NCBI RefSeq assembly: GCF_000308635.1
Contig: NZ_BAGD01000032.1
Location: 1 to 64,000, forward strand
Reading direction: 5' to 3'
DNA from: Nocardia otitidiscaviarum NBRC 14405
Lineage (GTDB): Bacteria > Actinomycetota > Actinomycetes > Mycobacteriales > Mycobacteriaceae
Length of the DNA: 64,000 nt
Shown: one piece after another, positions 13,427 to 22,013 of the stretch
How positions within the stretch are numbered: the first letter of the stretch is position 1
How the letters are laid out: each line of letters begins with the position of its first letter
Translations under genes and position numbers: made by a program
Notes under the pieces: model-generated
What the model was told of the DNA's origin: nothing
What the model saw: the letters and a program-made list of their open reading frames with translations, nothing else
Database searches by the model: none

Positions 13427-14422
13427 ATGCCGAGCTTGGACAAACCGGAGTCGAACACCGCCAGTGTGGGCGGCGACCCGGCGGTGTACGTCGAAGACGT
13501 CCGCAAATCCTTCGGCGAGGTACACGCCCTGCGCGGCGTGAGCTTCACCGCGACGCGCGGCAGCGTGCTCGGCATCCTCGGCCCCAACGGTGCGGGCAAG
13601 ACCACCACGGTCAAGATCCTGTCCACCCTGCTGCGCCCCGACTCCGGCACCGCCCGCGTGGCCGGACACGATGTGCGCTCCGATCCGGCGGGGGTGCGCC
13701 GCTCCATCATGATGACCGGGCAGTACGCCGCCCTGGACGAAAACCTTTCCGGTCGTGAGAATCTCGAGCTGTTCGGCCGCCTCATGGGCCTGTCCCGCAA
13801 GGCCGCCCGGCAGCGCGCCGACACCCTGCTCGAGGAGTTCGATCTCACCGGCGCCGGGCGTCGTGCCGTGCGCGGCTACTCCGGCGGCATGCGCCGCCGC
13901 GTCGATATCGCCTGCGGTCTGGTGGTCCGGCCCGAGGTAGTGTTCCTCGACGAGCCGACCACCGGGCTCGACCCGCGCAGCCGCCAGGGCGTGTGGGATC
14001 TGGTGTCCGCGCTCAAGACCCAGGGCATCACCGTGCTGCTCACCACGCAGTACCTCGAAGAGGCCGACATCCTCAGCGACAACATCATCGTGATCGACAA
14101 GGGCACGGTCATCGCCGAGGGCACCGCCGACGAACTCAAGCAGAAGACCGGCGGCAGCTACTGCGAGATCGTCCCGCTCGACCCGGCCCAGCTGGCCAAG
14201 GTCGCCGACGCGCTCGGCGACCTGGTTCCGGCCGCCGTGCACGCCGAACTGGACACTGCCGAACGACTCTCCATCCCCGCCCCCGACGGCGCCGCCACCC
14301 TCGCCGAGGCCCTGCGCCGCCTGGACGGCGCATCCGTGCAACTCGCCGACATCGGCCTGCGGCGGCCCTCCCTCGACGACGTCTTCCTGGCCCTCACCGG
14401 GCATTCGGGCAGGCAGGCATGA
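13427..14422 (+). CDS. DrrA-type ABC transporter ATP-binding protein
   Basis: Cytosolic ATPase of about 331 residues for a drug or lipid exporter. Walker A is GPNGAGKTTT, the signature is YSGGMRRR and Walker B is VVFLDEPTTGLDP. The C-terminal extension (about residues 240-331) is typical of daunorubicin-resistance DrrA proteins. I chose ATG 13427, preceded by GTGGAGAG; an in-frame extension to 13310 lacks a convincing start. Its stop overlaps the next gene's ATG, so the three genes form one operon. The substrate could be an antibiotic, a peptide or an envelope lipid: DrrABC exports PDIM in mycobacteria. Confidence 0.93.
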   Translation: MPSLDKPESNTASVGGDPAVYVEDVRKSFGEVHALRGVSFTATRGSVLGILGPNGAGKTTTVKILSTLLRPDSGTARVAGHDVRSDPAGVRRSIMMTGQYAALDENLSGRENLELFGRLMGLSRKAARQRADTLLEEFDLTGAGRRAVRGYSGGMRRRVDIACGLVVRPEVVFLDEPTTGLDPRSRQGVWDLVSALKTQGITVLLTTQYLEEADILSDNIIVIDKGTVIAEGTADELKQKTGGSYCEIVPLDPAQLAKVADALGDLVPAAVHAELDTAERLSIPAPDGAATLAEALRRLDGASVQLADIGLRRPSLDDVFLALTGHSGRQA

Positions 14423-15234
14423 GCACAGCACTGGCCGCCGAGCCCGAGTCGGAGCTGTTCGCGGGGCTACCGGCCGCGAAGCCGTCCAGCCTCGCACAGT
14501 GGTGGGCGCTCACCGCGCGCATCGTGCGGGTGATGGTCACCAAGGGCGAACTGGTGGTCGCCGTGATCACGCCGCTGGTGTTCACGGTCGGCTTCTACCT
14601 GCCGCTGCGGGCCATCATGAACCTGCTCGGTGTCGACTACGCGCAGTACGTCATGCCGATCATCGTGCTGCAGACCATGGCCTTCACCATGATGTCGAAC
14701 GCGCAGATGGCCGCCTTCGAGGCGATGACCGGCCTGACCACCCGCATGCAGACCATGCCCATCGGGTCGCTGGTGCCGCTGCTGGCCCGCATCAGCGCCG
14801 GACTGGTGCGGTCGGTGACCTCGCTGACCGCGGCCCTGATCTGGGGGCATCTGATCGGGTTCCGATTCGTCGCCGGGTGGGGTCAGGCCATCCTGTTCTG
14901 CGTCTTCTCACTGCTGGTCGGCACCGTGCTGGCCATCGGCGCGGACGGGTTGGGCTCGCTCACCAAGAGCCCGGAATCGCTGAGTCAGGCGCTCACCCTG
15001 CCGACGCTCATCTTCGGCATGCTGTCGTGCGGGTTCGTGCCCGAGTCCCGGTTCCCGGAGTGGATCCAGCCCTTCGTGCGCAATCAGCCCATCTCCCAGT
15101 TCTCCTTCGCACTGCGGGACATGGCCGCGGGCGGGGTCACCTGGGACGTGCTCTGGGTGCCGCTGGTGTGGCTGGGTGGTCTGTCCGTGGTATTCATCCC
15201 ACTGGCGATCTGGGCGAGTGTGAGGCGGTCATGA
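14419..15234 (+). CDS. DrrB-type ABC transporter permease
   Basis: ABC-2 family membrane subunit of 271 residues with about six hydrophobic segments. The region LPTLIFGMLSCGFVPESRFP resembles the conserved ABC-2 stretch before the last membrane span. It begins with ATGA overlapping the ATPase stop, and its own stop overlaps the next permease. It pairs with the following permease to form the export channel. Confidence 0.9.
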   Translation: MSTALAAEPESELFAGLPAAKPSSLAQWWALTARIVRVMVTKGELVVAVITPLVFTVGFYLPLRAIMNLLGVDYAQYVMPIIVLQTMAFTMMSNAQMAAFEAMTGLTTRMQTMPIGSLVPLLARISAGLVRSVTSLTAALIWGHLIGFRFVAGWGQAILFCVFSLLVGTVLAIGADGLGSLTKSPESLSQALTLPTLIFGMLSCGFVPESRFPEWIQPFVRNQPISQFSFALRDMAAGGVTWDVLWVPLVWLGGLSVVFIPLAIWASVRRS

Positions 15235-16094
15235 GTACGGTCGAGAACAGCGCCGCGGCGGCCGTGGCCGACCGGGTGCCGAGCAATGTCCCGCTGCCGG
15301 TGGTGCCCCCGCGCTCCGAACGGGCCTTCACCACCTTCGTCGAGCAGAGCCTGATCCAGTGCAAGCGCATGCTCATGGGCTGGGCGCGCAATCCCGCGGT
15401 CACCGTGCAGGTGCTGCTGTACCCCGCACTGACCCTGCTCATGTTCGACGTGGTGCTGGGCGGTTCCATCAAGCAGGCGACCGGTATGCCCGCCATCTAC
15501 GGTCAGGTGCCGATGGTCATGCTGGTCGCGGCCATGACCGGCGCGGTGGTGAGCGCACTCGGCTTCAAGGTGGAGAAGGTCACCGGACTGCTGAGCCGGT
15601 TCTGGACCATGCCCATCCACCGCGCCGCCGGACTGACCGGCCGCCTGCTCGCCGAAGTGGTGCGCGTCCTGGTCACCACGCTGTTCGTGCTGATCGTCGG
15701 CATCGCCCTGGGCTTCCGATTCTGGAACGGCCCGCTCGCCGCGATCGCCATGATCGCGATTCCGGTGTTGTTCGCGGTGGGCTTCGCGGTGTTGGTGACC
15801 TCGCTGGCGACGATCAGCGAGGGCGTCGTGCTGGTCCAGATGGTCGGCATCGTGAGCAACCTGCTCATGTTCTTCAATACCGGATTCGTGCCGATCGGGG
15901 CGTATCCGACCTGGCTGCAACCGATCGTCGAGAACCAGCCCATGAGCTGCGCCATCGACGCCATGCGCGGCCTGGCCTGGGACGGTCCGGTGGCGGTGCC
16001 GCTGCTGAAGACTCTCGCCTGGACCGTCGGCATGGTCGTGCTGTTCGTCTACCCGGCGATCCGCGGCTATCAGCGCGCCGCCGAGACGGCCTGA
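15231..16094 (+). CDS. DrrC-type ABC transporter permease
   Basis: Second ABC-2 membrane subunit, 287 residues, with a soluble N-terminus of about 50 residues and then about six membrane segments. FNTGFVPIGAYPTWLQPIVENQP is the ABC-2 signature region, parallel to that in the preceding permease. It overlaps that gene by ATGA and is the last gene of the operon. It forms a heteromeric DrrB/DrrC-like channel energised by the ATPase. Confidence 0.9.
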   Translation: MSTVENSAAAAVADRVPSNVPLPVVPPRSERAFTTFVEQSLIQCKRMLMGWARNPAVTVQVLLYPALTLLMFDVVLGGSIKQATGMPAIYGQVPMVMLVAAMTGAVVSALGFKVEKVTGLLSRFWTMPIHRAAGLTGRLLAEVVRVLVTTLFVLIVGIALGFRFWNGPLAAIAMIAIPVLFAVGFAVLVTSLATISEGVVLVQMVGIVSNLLMFFNTGFVPIGAYPTWLQPIVENQPMSCAIDAMRGLAWDGPVAVPLLKTLAWTVGMVVLFVYPAIRGYQRAAETA

Positions 16095-16114
16095 CCGCCG
16101 GGTAGGCGCTACCG

Positions 16115-16816
16115 CTACGGCGCGTCCTCGACCTTCCGCACGGCGTCGGCGAAGAACTGCTCCGCCTTCGCCTCGTCGAGGGTGTCGCCGAGGGACGTCA
16201 CCCGCACCGCCACGGTGGTGCCGCGCAGGGACGCCCAGCCCGCGTAGGACACAGTGGTCGTCGGCGGGACATCGCGCACCGACGCGGTGCTCGTCGAATA
16301 CGAGGCGATGGCGTCGATACCGGCGAGGGCAGCGGGCGGGGTGCGGCTTTCCGTGCGCACCCGGGAGTCCACCCGCTCGCCCTCGAACTCGCTGCTCACG
16401 GTCAGCTCCGCGCACCGGGCCTCGGTCTGCGCGAACTCGTGCGTGTCGATGCCGCGACCCGAGACGAACTCGATGAAGATGGCCGTTTCGGCGACCACGG
16501 CGGTGACCGCCGCCTCGTCCAGAGCCTGCTTGCTCGCGGCCTCCAGATCCAGCTGCGGTGCGCGGCATTCCTGCGGGTCGATGGTGGAGTTCGCCTGCAC
16601 CCCCGCGAAATCGGTCAGTTGCTCGCGCAGTCGTTCCACGGGCAGGTTCACCGGCTTCGCGTCGGCGGGTAGGTCCGAACCGCTCAGGAGCAGCTGATCG
16701 CGGGGCGTGCTGGGGGCGGCGTCTGACGCTCCCGGGGAGTCGCCGCCGCAGCCGGTCACCAGCACACCCATGCACACCACCGATGCGGTTGTCAGAGTCC
16801 GAAGGTTCACGCGCAC
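16115..16816 (-). CDS. Exported lipoprotein of unknown function
   Basis: Lipoprotein of 233 residues with signal peptide and lipobox LVTGC (mature Cys at about residue 23). The mature part has paired cysteines (PQECRAP and EARCAEL) and alternating strands and helices, like the small sensor-domain lipoproteins common in mycobacteria and nocardiae. It starts at GTG 16816 or the in-frame GTG at 16810. It is convergent with the ABC operon and has no partner gene. No function is assigned. Confidence 0.8.
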   Translation of the reverse strand: MRVNLRTLTTASVVCMGVLVTGCGGDSPGASDAAPSTPRDQLLLSGSDLPADAKPVNLPVERLREQLTDFAGVQANSTIDPQECRAPQLDLEAASKQALDEAAVTAVVAETAIFIEFVSGRGIDTHEFAQTEARCAELTVSSEFEGERVDSRVRTESRTPPAALAGIDAIASYSTSTASVRDVPPTTTVSYAGWASLRGTTVAVRVTSLGDTLDEAKAEQFFADAVRKVEDAP

Positions 16817-16941
16817 AGCATGCCGTGAATCACCGCCTCGGACGGGCAGGTTCGTCGATCTCCGCCTGGTCGCGGCGAGTCACGCGTCCGGTATGACCGG
16901 CTCGCGAGGATGCGCCCGCTGGGGTGTGGCATGGGTCACGC

Positions 16942-16947
16942 TATGGT
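16942..16947 (+). promoter_or_regulatory. Candidate -10 box for a leaderless SDR transcript
   Basis: TATGGT lies 6 bases before the ATG at 16954, which would place the transcription start at the start codon. No good -35 is visible. Confidence 0.35.
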
Positions 16948-16953
16948 GAGCCC

Positions 16954-17982
16954 ATGGCTTACCTGGTTACCGGAGCGACCGGGTTCATCGGCAGATTCCT
17001 CGTACCGGAGCTGCTGAAACGCGGCGAACAGGTCTACGTGCTGGTACGGCCGGGCGAGGATTCGGTCCTGCGCTTCAACCGCTGCCTACGCGGCTGGGCG
17101 GCCGGGGACCGGGTGCGGCCGGTGCGCGGCGACCTCAGTGCACCCGGAATGGGCATCGACCCGCGTTGGATTGCGGCGCAGCGCGGTTCGATCTCGCACG
17201 TCTTCCATCTGGCGGGCGGGTACGACGCGGTCGGCGCCGGTGGCGGCACCCGGCGGGTGGTGGACCTGGCCGGAGAGCTGTCGGCCGGTGCGCTGCACCA
17301 TATTTCGAATGTGGCGGTGGCGGGGGACTGGGAGGGTCGCTTCTCCGAGGACATGTTCGAGGTCGGGCAGGTGCTCGCCACACCCTGGCAGCGGTCGCTG
17401 CTCGAGGCCGAGCGGGCGGTGCGGGACAGCTGCCCGGTGCCGTGGCGGATCTACCGGCCCTCCATCGTGATCGGCGATTCCCGCACCGGCGAGATCGACC
17501 GGATCGAGGGGCCGTACTACTTCTTCCGGCTGTTGCGCATGGCGGCGCAGCTGCCGCGGCTGCTGCCGGTGGTGGCGCCGAAGCTGGGCGAAACCAATAT
17601 GGTGCCGGTCGATTTCGTGGCGCGGGCGCTGGACCATATCGCGCACGGCGACGCCGAGTCCGGGACCACCTTCCATCTGGTCGATCCGCGCCGTCAGAGC
17701 GTGGCCGACGCGCTGAACCTCTTCGCCGACGAGGCCGGAGCGCCGCATCTGGTCGAGGTCATGCCGAAGCAGACCCTCGATATGACGCTGCGGATGCCCG
17801 GCGTGGGCCGCATCCTGCGCCAGGTCGGGGTGCCCACCGAGATCATCGAGCACAGCGAGTTCACCTGCTGGTTCGACTGCCGCCGCGCCGCCGAGGCGCT
17901 GACCGGAACCGATATCAAGGTGCCGCCGCTGGCGGGTTACGCGCCGATCATCTGGAAGTACTGGATCGAGAACTGGGTGTAA
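16954..17982 (+). CDS. Extended SDR-family protein (fatty acyl/thioester reductase-like) with altered active site
   Basis: NAD(P)-binding extended short-chain dehydrogenase of 342 residues. It begins MAYLVTGATGFIGRFLVPEL, the Rossmann TGxxGxxG motif. IYRPSIVIGDSRTGEIDRI and the later FHLVDP region place it with actinobacterial reductases related to the N-terminal domain of fatty-acyl reductases. The expected YxxxK catalytic pair falls at TPWQRSLLEAE, so Tyr appears to be Trp and Lys appears to be Leu. It may bind cofactor without normal SDR chemistry. The start is fixed by the Rossmann motif. No operon partner. Confidence 0.82.
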   Translation: MAYLVTGATGFIGRFLVPELLKRGEQVYVLVRPGEDSVLRFNRCLRGWAAGDRVRPVRGDLSAPGMGIDPRWIAAQRGSISHVFHLAGGYDAVGAGGGTRRVVDLAGELSAGALHHISNVAVAGDWEGRFSEDMFEVGQVLATPWQRSLLEAERAVRDSCPVPWRIYRPSIVIGDSRTGEIDRIEGPYYFFRLLRMAAQLPRLLPVVAPKLGETNMVPVDFVARALDHIAHGDAESGTTFHLVDPRRQSVADALNLFADEAGAPHLVEVMPKQTLDMTLRMPGVGRILRQVGVPTEIIEHSEFTCWFDCRRAAEALTGTDIKVPPLAGYAPIIWKYWIENWV

Positions 17983-18059
17983 GCCGATCGCCCGGGCTGG
18001 GCCGGACTGGGCTGGAGTGGCGACGGCGTCCGACCACGCTTCCGCGCGCCCGCCCGGCG

Positions 18060-19283
18060 CTACAGGTGATCCGGCAGTTCCTCGGCGGCCGCGATGATCT
18101 CGTCGGCATCGGCGGCGCGTCCGAAGTCGTAGCCCACCCAGCGATTGCGGTTGGTCCAGCCGACGAGGTCGTAGCGCCACCGGAAGGGCCAGGTGGTGGC
18201 GACCGTCATGAACAGCGCCGCACCCAGTGCGGTGTAGTCGTCGTGGGCGGAGAGCAGGGCGCGCTGCTGGCGCGGCGGTCGGGTGAAGAACGCGTCGAAC
18301 ATGGACTTGGACTGCGCCGTGGTGAGGCGGCCGAGGCCGTACACACCACGCATCCGCATCCAGTACACCAGCCGTGCCTGCCACGGCCACATGGCCCGGA
18401 TCGGATCGTCGCCGCGCTGGAGGGCATCGAGTGCGGTATCCACCAGCGACAGCGAATCCGCCACGCAGTAGCCGGTGATGGGGTGCATCATCCCGCCCCG
18501 GGAGCCGAAGGGGATCACCTGCCCCGGACCGGCTTTCGGCGGTGCGTAGTCCAGCGGGTAGTGCGCGGCCTCGCTCTTCTCGTCACCGCGTAGTCGAATG
18601 CCGTGCGCCGCCAGCCGATTCAGGGTGCGTCGCCGCAACTCGTGCTGCGGCATTCCGCCGCGCAGGCCGAGGCTGGTCTCCTCGAAGATCACCGTGCCGT
18701 CGCCGAGCGGCACCGCGTACAGGAACGAGGGCGGCGCGTCCGGGCCCGCCCCGTTCTGGTCGCGCCAATCGAGCATCAGGCCCTCGCCGGGGGTGACCAT
18801 GGGCGCGGCGCGGTCCTCGTCCACGAAAATACCGTGGGCGCTGGCGGTTCGGCGCTGCCCGGGCGACGCCTGGCCGCGGGTGTCGAAGACGGCCCCGGCC
18901 ACGACCTCGGTGCCGTCCGCCAGCTCCACCCGGTGCGCCTCGACCGTCCGGGCGCGCTGTGCCCGCACGGTGGCGTCGTCCAGCGGCAGCGCATCCCACA
19001 GCCCGCGTTTGGACAGCACGCAGTAGGGGCGCTCGATCCGGCGTTCGGCGGTGGTCCACACCACGGGCCGGTCGATCCGGCTCGCGATGGCGCCGTGCGG
19101 CAGCCACTCCGGCAGCTCGTCCACCCAGCACGAGTAGGTGGGCACCCACAGCCGTTCGGGGCGCGGGTCCACCGCGACGACCCGCAGTCCCGCCCGCATC
19201 GCCCGATGCGCCAGCGCGCGCCCTGTCGGCCCGAGCCCCACCACGCACACATCGGCTTCCTTGCCGATCTCCAGGCCACTCAT
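18060..19283 (-). CDS. Lycopene cyclase-like FAD-dependent enzyme (CrtY/CrtL family)
   Basis: About 407 residues. It starts with an FAD-binding Rossmann motif, CVVGLGPTGRALAHRA, and VVAVDPRPE. The cyclase hallmark FEET is present in VIFEETSLG, and GGMMHPITGYCVADSL matches the C-terminal flavin-binding region. Such enzymes form beta-rings on lycopene at the membrane. No phytoene synthase, desaturase or GGPP synthase lies within the window, so the gene is separated from any carotenoid cluster. Start at ATG 19283; a TTG 12 bases upstream is in frame. Confidence 0.85.
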   Translation of the reverse strand: MSGLEIGKEADVCVVGLGPTGRALAHRAMRAGLRVVAVDPRPERLWVPTYSCWVDELPEWLPHGAIASRIDRPVVWTTAERRIERPYCVLSKRGLWDALPLDDATVRAQRARTVEAHRVELADGTEVVAGAVFDTRGQASPGQRRTASAHGIFVDEDRAAPMVTPGEGLMLDWRDQNGAGPDAPPSFLYAVPLGDGTVIFEETSLGLRGGMPQHELRRRTLNRLAAHGIRLRGDEKSEAAHYPLDYAPPKAGPGQVIPFGSRGGMMHPITGYCVADSLSLVDTALDALQRGDDPIRAMWPWQARLVYWMRMRGVYGLGRLTTAQSKSMFDAFFTRPPRQQRALLSAHDDYTALGAALFMTVATTWPFRWRYDLVGWTNRNRWVGYDFGRAADADEIIAAAEELPDHL

Positions 19284-19376
19284 ACCCGCATTCAAACAGC
19301 CGTGCCGGGCGGACGCCAGACCACCCGTGGTTCCCGCACCGGTTCCCCGAGGTCGGACGCGGTCGTGCGCGGCGGG

Positions 19377-19985
19377 TCAGGGCTGGCCGCTCACCACGGC
19401 CGTCACCGCGTCCAGGAAGGGCTGTCCGCCCATGGCGTAGCCACCGGCGATCGCACCGACCAGCAGGCCGATCGGGCCGGTCAGAATGCTGAAGAAGCCC
19501 ATGCCGAGCACGGTTCCGATGAGGCCGCCCAGCACGCCGCCGACCACGACACCCACCACGTTGTCGTTGATCTCGTTGGTGAGCCGGGCCATGGAGTTGA
19601 TGGGCTGCATCTCGCCGATCTCGCTCGCGGTCACCGTGGGTTCGAGCGCGAGTTCGCGGCCGTCGTCGGAAATGCGGTGCGCCACTTCGACGGTGGTGCC
19701 GGAGATCTCGTAGGCCAGCGGCACCGTGGCAACCACCTCCCCGGCGTCGGAGGTGAGCGTGACGGCGGTGGCGTCGGCATCGACCGCGAAGGTGCCGCCG
19801 GAGACGGCGGTGGTCAGCGACCGGGAGAAGTCGGAGAGTACGGCGTGATAGCGGACCCCCTGGTCATCGCCGCTGGCGGAGAGCTCACGCGGGGTGGACT
19901 CCGGTGCCGCGCCGACACCGCCCGCGGTGATCCCCAGGGCGGCGACGGTCAGGAACGCGACGGTGGCGAAGCGGCCGAACTTCAT
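19377..19985 (-). CDS. Exported protein with Gly-rich C-terminal membrane segment
   Basis: 202 residues. A signal peptide (about residues 1-27, ending GVGAAPE) is followed by a beta-rich soluble domain beginning YHAVLSDFSRSLTTAVSGG, and the C-terminus (about 140-190) has two Gly-rich hydrophobic stretches such as VVVGGVLGGLIGTVLG. The layout matches a Nocardia/Rhodococcus family of unknown function that I recall as DUF8020, though I could not check this. AAGGAA precedes the ATG at normal spacing. It stands alone. Confidence 0.75.
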   Translation of the reverse strand: MKFGRFATVAFLTVAALGITAGGVGAAPESTPRELSASGDDQGVRYHAVLSDFSRSLTTAVSGGTFAVDADATAVTLTSDAGEVVATVPLAYEISGTTVEVAHRISDDGRELALEPTVTASEIGEMQPINSMARLTNEINDNVVGVVVGGVLGGLIGTVLGMGFFSILTGPIGLLVGAIAGGYAMGGQPFLDAVTAVVSGQP

Positions 19986-20273
19986 TCAGGAAATTCCTTC
20001 TGGCAAACCCTCGACCCGCGCAGGCCGAATGTACGAACGTTTACAGCGTTCGAACCTTGGTGCCCGCAAAGGAGATTGGCGAGAGCGCCGGCCTCATCGT
20101 TATCAGAATGAAATCTGGACATTTGCCCGAAGTTGTGTTGTAAAAACGTGCACATTCACAATTCGACGTTGCCCCGGTCGGTGGTGTAGGACATGTCCTG
20201 ATTGTCGTTATCGATCGACAACTTCGAGCGGGGTGGGCCTGAGGTTCGAAGCATCGCAGGGAAGGGCAGGAAA

Positions 20274-20939
20274 ATGGCGCCTCGAAAGGCCCGGGCCGGA
20301 ATCGCTCTCGCGGGCGTAGTCATCGTGGGCGCGCTGGCCACGGCCGGTGCGCTGGCCGCCGTGCTCTCGCAGGTCGCCGAGCGTCGCGCCGCGGCGGTGG
20401 AGAACCGCGGTGCCACGACGACATCGGTGACCACCACCGAGGCCGCCGTCATCGACGGTGTAGCACAGCCCGGGATCGCGGCCGCCGCCCCCTCCGCCCC
20501 CACGACCTCCGCCCTCGTGCACAGGACCGCCAGCCAAGGCAGTCCGGAACTGCAACTGACCGTGGGCGATTGCGTGGCCGTCGCCGCCTCGGGCTCCGGC
20601 CTGGAGAAAACCTCCTGCGGCAGTGGCACTTCCGCCTACACCGTCACCCATCTGGCCACCGACGGCGCCCCCTGTCCGAGTGATGTCGACCGATCGCACC
20701 AACGCGCCCTCCCCGACGGCGAGCACGACGCCCTCTGTCTCGACATCGCCTGGGTCCCCGGCACCTGCATGGATCTCTCCGGCGACATGGCCACCCCCGT
20801 CGACTGCACCGCCGCCGCCCCCGGCCGCGTCCGGGTAGTCGAGATCAAGCGCAACACCACCGATGTCAACGCCTGCTCCGCAGGCGACCAAGGCTTCGTC
20901 TACGACGAGCGGCGCTACGTGGTCTGCGTAGCCTCCTGA
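20274..20939 (+). CDS. Membrane-anchored protein with extracytoplasmic Cys-containing domain
   Basis: About 221 residues. A short basic N-terminus and one membrane anchor (about residues 9-33, AGIALAGVVIVGALATAG) precede a Thr/Ala-rich linker and an exported domain. That domain contains six Cys residues (GDCVAVA, TSCGSG, APCPSD, ALCLDI, GTCMDL, VDCTAA) plus two near the end, consistent with disulfides. I chose ATG 20274, preceded by GCAGG. I do not recognise the family. Confidence 0.7.
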   Translation: MAPRKARAGIALAGVVIVGALATAGALAAVLSQVAERRAAAVENRGATTTSVTTTEAAVIDGVAQPGIAAAAPSAPTTSALVHRTASQGSPELQLTVGDCVAVAASGSGLEKTSCGSGTSAYTVTHLATDGAPCPSDVDRSHQRALPDGEHDALCLDIAWVPGTCMDLSGDMATPVDCTAAAPGRVRVVEIKRNTTDVNACSAGDQGFVYDERRYVVCVAS

Positions 20940-21143
20940 TCTTCTCCCGCTGCGCGATTCGCGGCGCTGCCGTCATCGGCGATCGAATATCCCATCGCCT
21001 TTTTGCCGGACTGATCTCCTGTGAATTCCTCGCAACTCGAACCTCATAGCGGCACTTCCGGATTCGGACTCGCGCGGGTAACGCGAGCTCTACCCTGGAG
21101 GGATATCCGCACGGCGTCCGGCGCTTCAGGGATGGTGGTTCGA
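20940..21143. other. Intergenic region before the bL35 gene
   Basis: 204 bases without a convincing gene. TACCCT at about 21093 followed by GGAGGG might be a -10 region and a ribosome-binding-like run. No zinc-box-like palindrome was seen. Confidence 0.3.
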
Positions 21144-21338
21144 GTGCCGAAGAACAAGTCGCACAAAGGAATTTCCAAGCGCGTCAAGGTGACCGGTTCG
21201 GGGAAGTTGCGACGAGCGCAGGCGAACAAGAATCACCTCTTGGAGAAGAAGCCTTCCACGCGGACGCGGCGGTTGAATATGGAAGAGGACTTCGCCAAGG
21301 CGGATCGCAAGCGGGTCAAGCGGATGCTGGGGATCTGA
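21144..21338 (+). CDS. rpmI: Stand-alone 50S ribosomal protein bL35
   Basis: A 64-residue basic protein. After the start Met it reads PKNKSHKGISKRVKVTGSGK, then KPSTRTRRL as in the M. tuberculosis bL35 protein. bL35 is a small large-subunit protein normally encoded between infC and rplT; neither is nearby, so this is probably an additional copy. GTG 21144 matches the canonical N-terminus, with AGGG about 13 bases upstream; ATG 21132 would add four residues. Confidence 0.85.
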   Translation: MPKNKSHKGISKRVKVTGSGKLRRAQANKNHLLEKKPSTRTRRLNMEEDFAKADRKRVKRMLGI

Positions 21339-21367
21339 GGGGCGCGGATCCGAGGAGTCCGCCGCGA

Positions 21368-21844
21368 CTACTTGGGCGTCACCCAGGTGGTGATGTCGGC
21401 GTGGACGACCTCCAGGCCCGTCTTGTCGTAGATGGAGACGGGGATGATCAGGTCCCGGCCCTCGGTGATGGCGTCGAAGTCGGGGACCTCGGGCAGTTTC
21501 GCGACCGCGCGCAGGCCCGAGTTGGCCTTGGCGAGGTACTGGACATTCATGGCCTTGGGGATCCACCGGTGGCTGGTGGGGACGGTGGCCTCGCTGAGCA
21601 TGCCCATGGCGACCTCCGCCAGATTGCAGGCCGCGATGGCGTGGAAGGTGCCGAGGTGGTTGTGGATGCCGAACCACTTGGGCGCGGTCACCTCGCACAG
21701 CCCCGGCTCCAGGCGTACGACGCTGGGCAGCACCGTGCCGAAGTACGGCACCCGCGCGACCATGCCGAGCGAGAAGAGGGCGTGGCCCAGCCGATTGTCG
21801 GGCAGCTTCTTCCAGCCGCGCAGCGTGGAGGTCTCATTGCTCAT
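21368..21844 (-). CDS. DUF4442-type hotdog-fold protein (putative thioesterase)
   Basis: 158 residues. The segment HNHLGTFHAIAACNLAEVA resembles the acyl-CoA-binding helix of hotdog thioesterases, and DUF4442 proteins share this layout; the C-terminal strand VVHADITTWVTPK also fits. It may hydrolyse acyl-CoA esters in the cytosol, but no substrate is known. A 7-bp inverted repeat lies 10 bases upstream of its start and is probably its operator. Confidence 0.8.
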   Translation of the reverse strand: MSNETSTLRGWKKLPDNRLGHALFSLGMVARVPYFGTVLPSVVRLEPGLCEVTAPKWFGIHNHLGTFHAIAACNLAEVAMGMLSEATVPTSHRWIPKAMNVQYLAKANSGLRAVAKLPEVPDFDAITEGRDLIIPVSIYDKTGLEVVHADITTWVTPK

Positions 21845-21853
21845 GGCTCGGAT

Positions 21854-21869
21854 CTTACTTGAAAGTAAG
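21854..21869. promoter_or_regulatory. Inverted-repeat operator candidate upstream of the DUF4442 gene
   Basis: CTTACTTGAAAGTAAG has perfect 7-bp arms (21854-21860 and 21863-21869) and a 2-bp centre, 10 bases before the minus-strand start at 21844. The form is typical of a TetR-family operator. Confidence 0.55.
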
Positions 21870-22013
21870 TTAGGTGCAGAAGTGCGTCTCGAACTCTAAG
21901 GAAACTGGCTGGTCGCTTTATTGGTCTAGGGTGTCGCCGCTGCCGAGCTACATCGCGCAGCTGGTGCCGGTGCCAATTCGCCGGCTCGTCGGGGGAATGG
22001 AGCTCGAGAAAAC

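Noticed and set aside
13427..16094. The DrrABC-like operon as dedicated exporter of the first NRPS product
   Set aside because: More than 8 kb and several unrelated genes on both strands lie between; the link is possible but unsupported.
21060..21143. A Zur-type zinc box in front of the bL35 gene
   Set aside because: No suitable palindrome was found and bL35 does not bind zinc, so zinc-controlled paralogue replacement does not apply.
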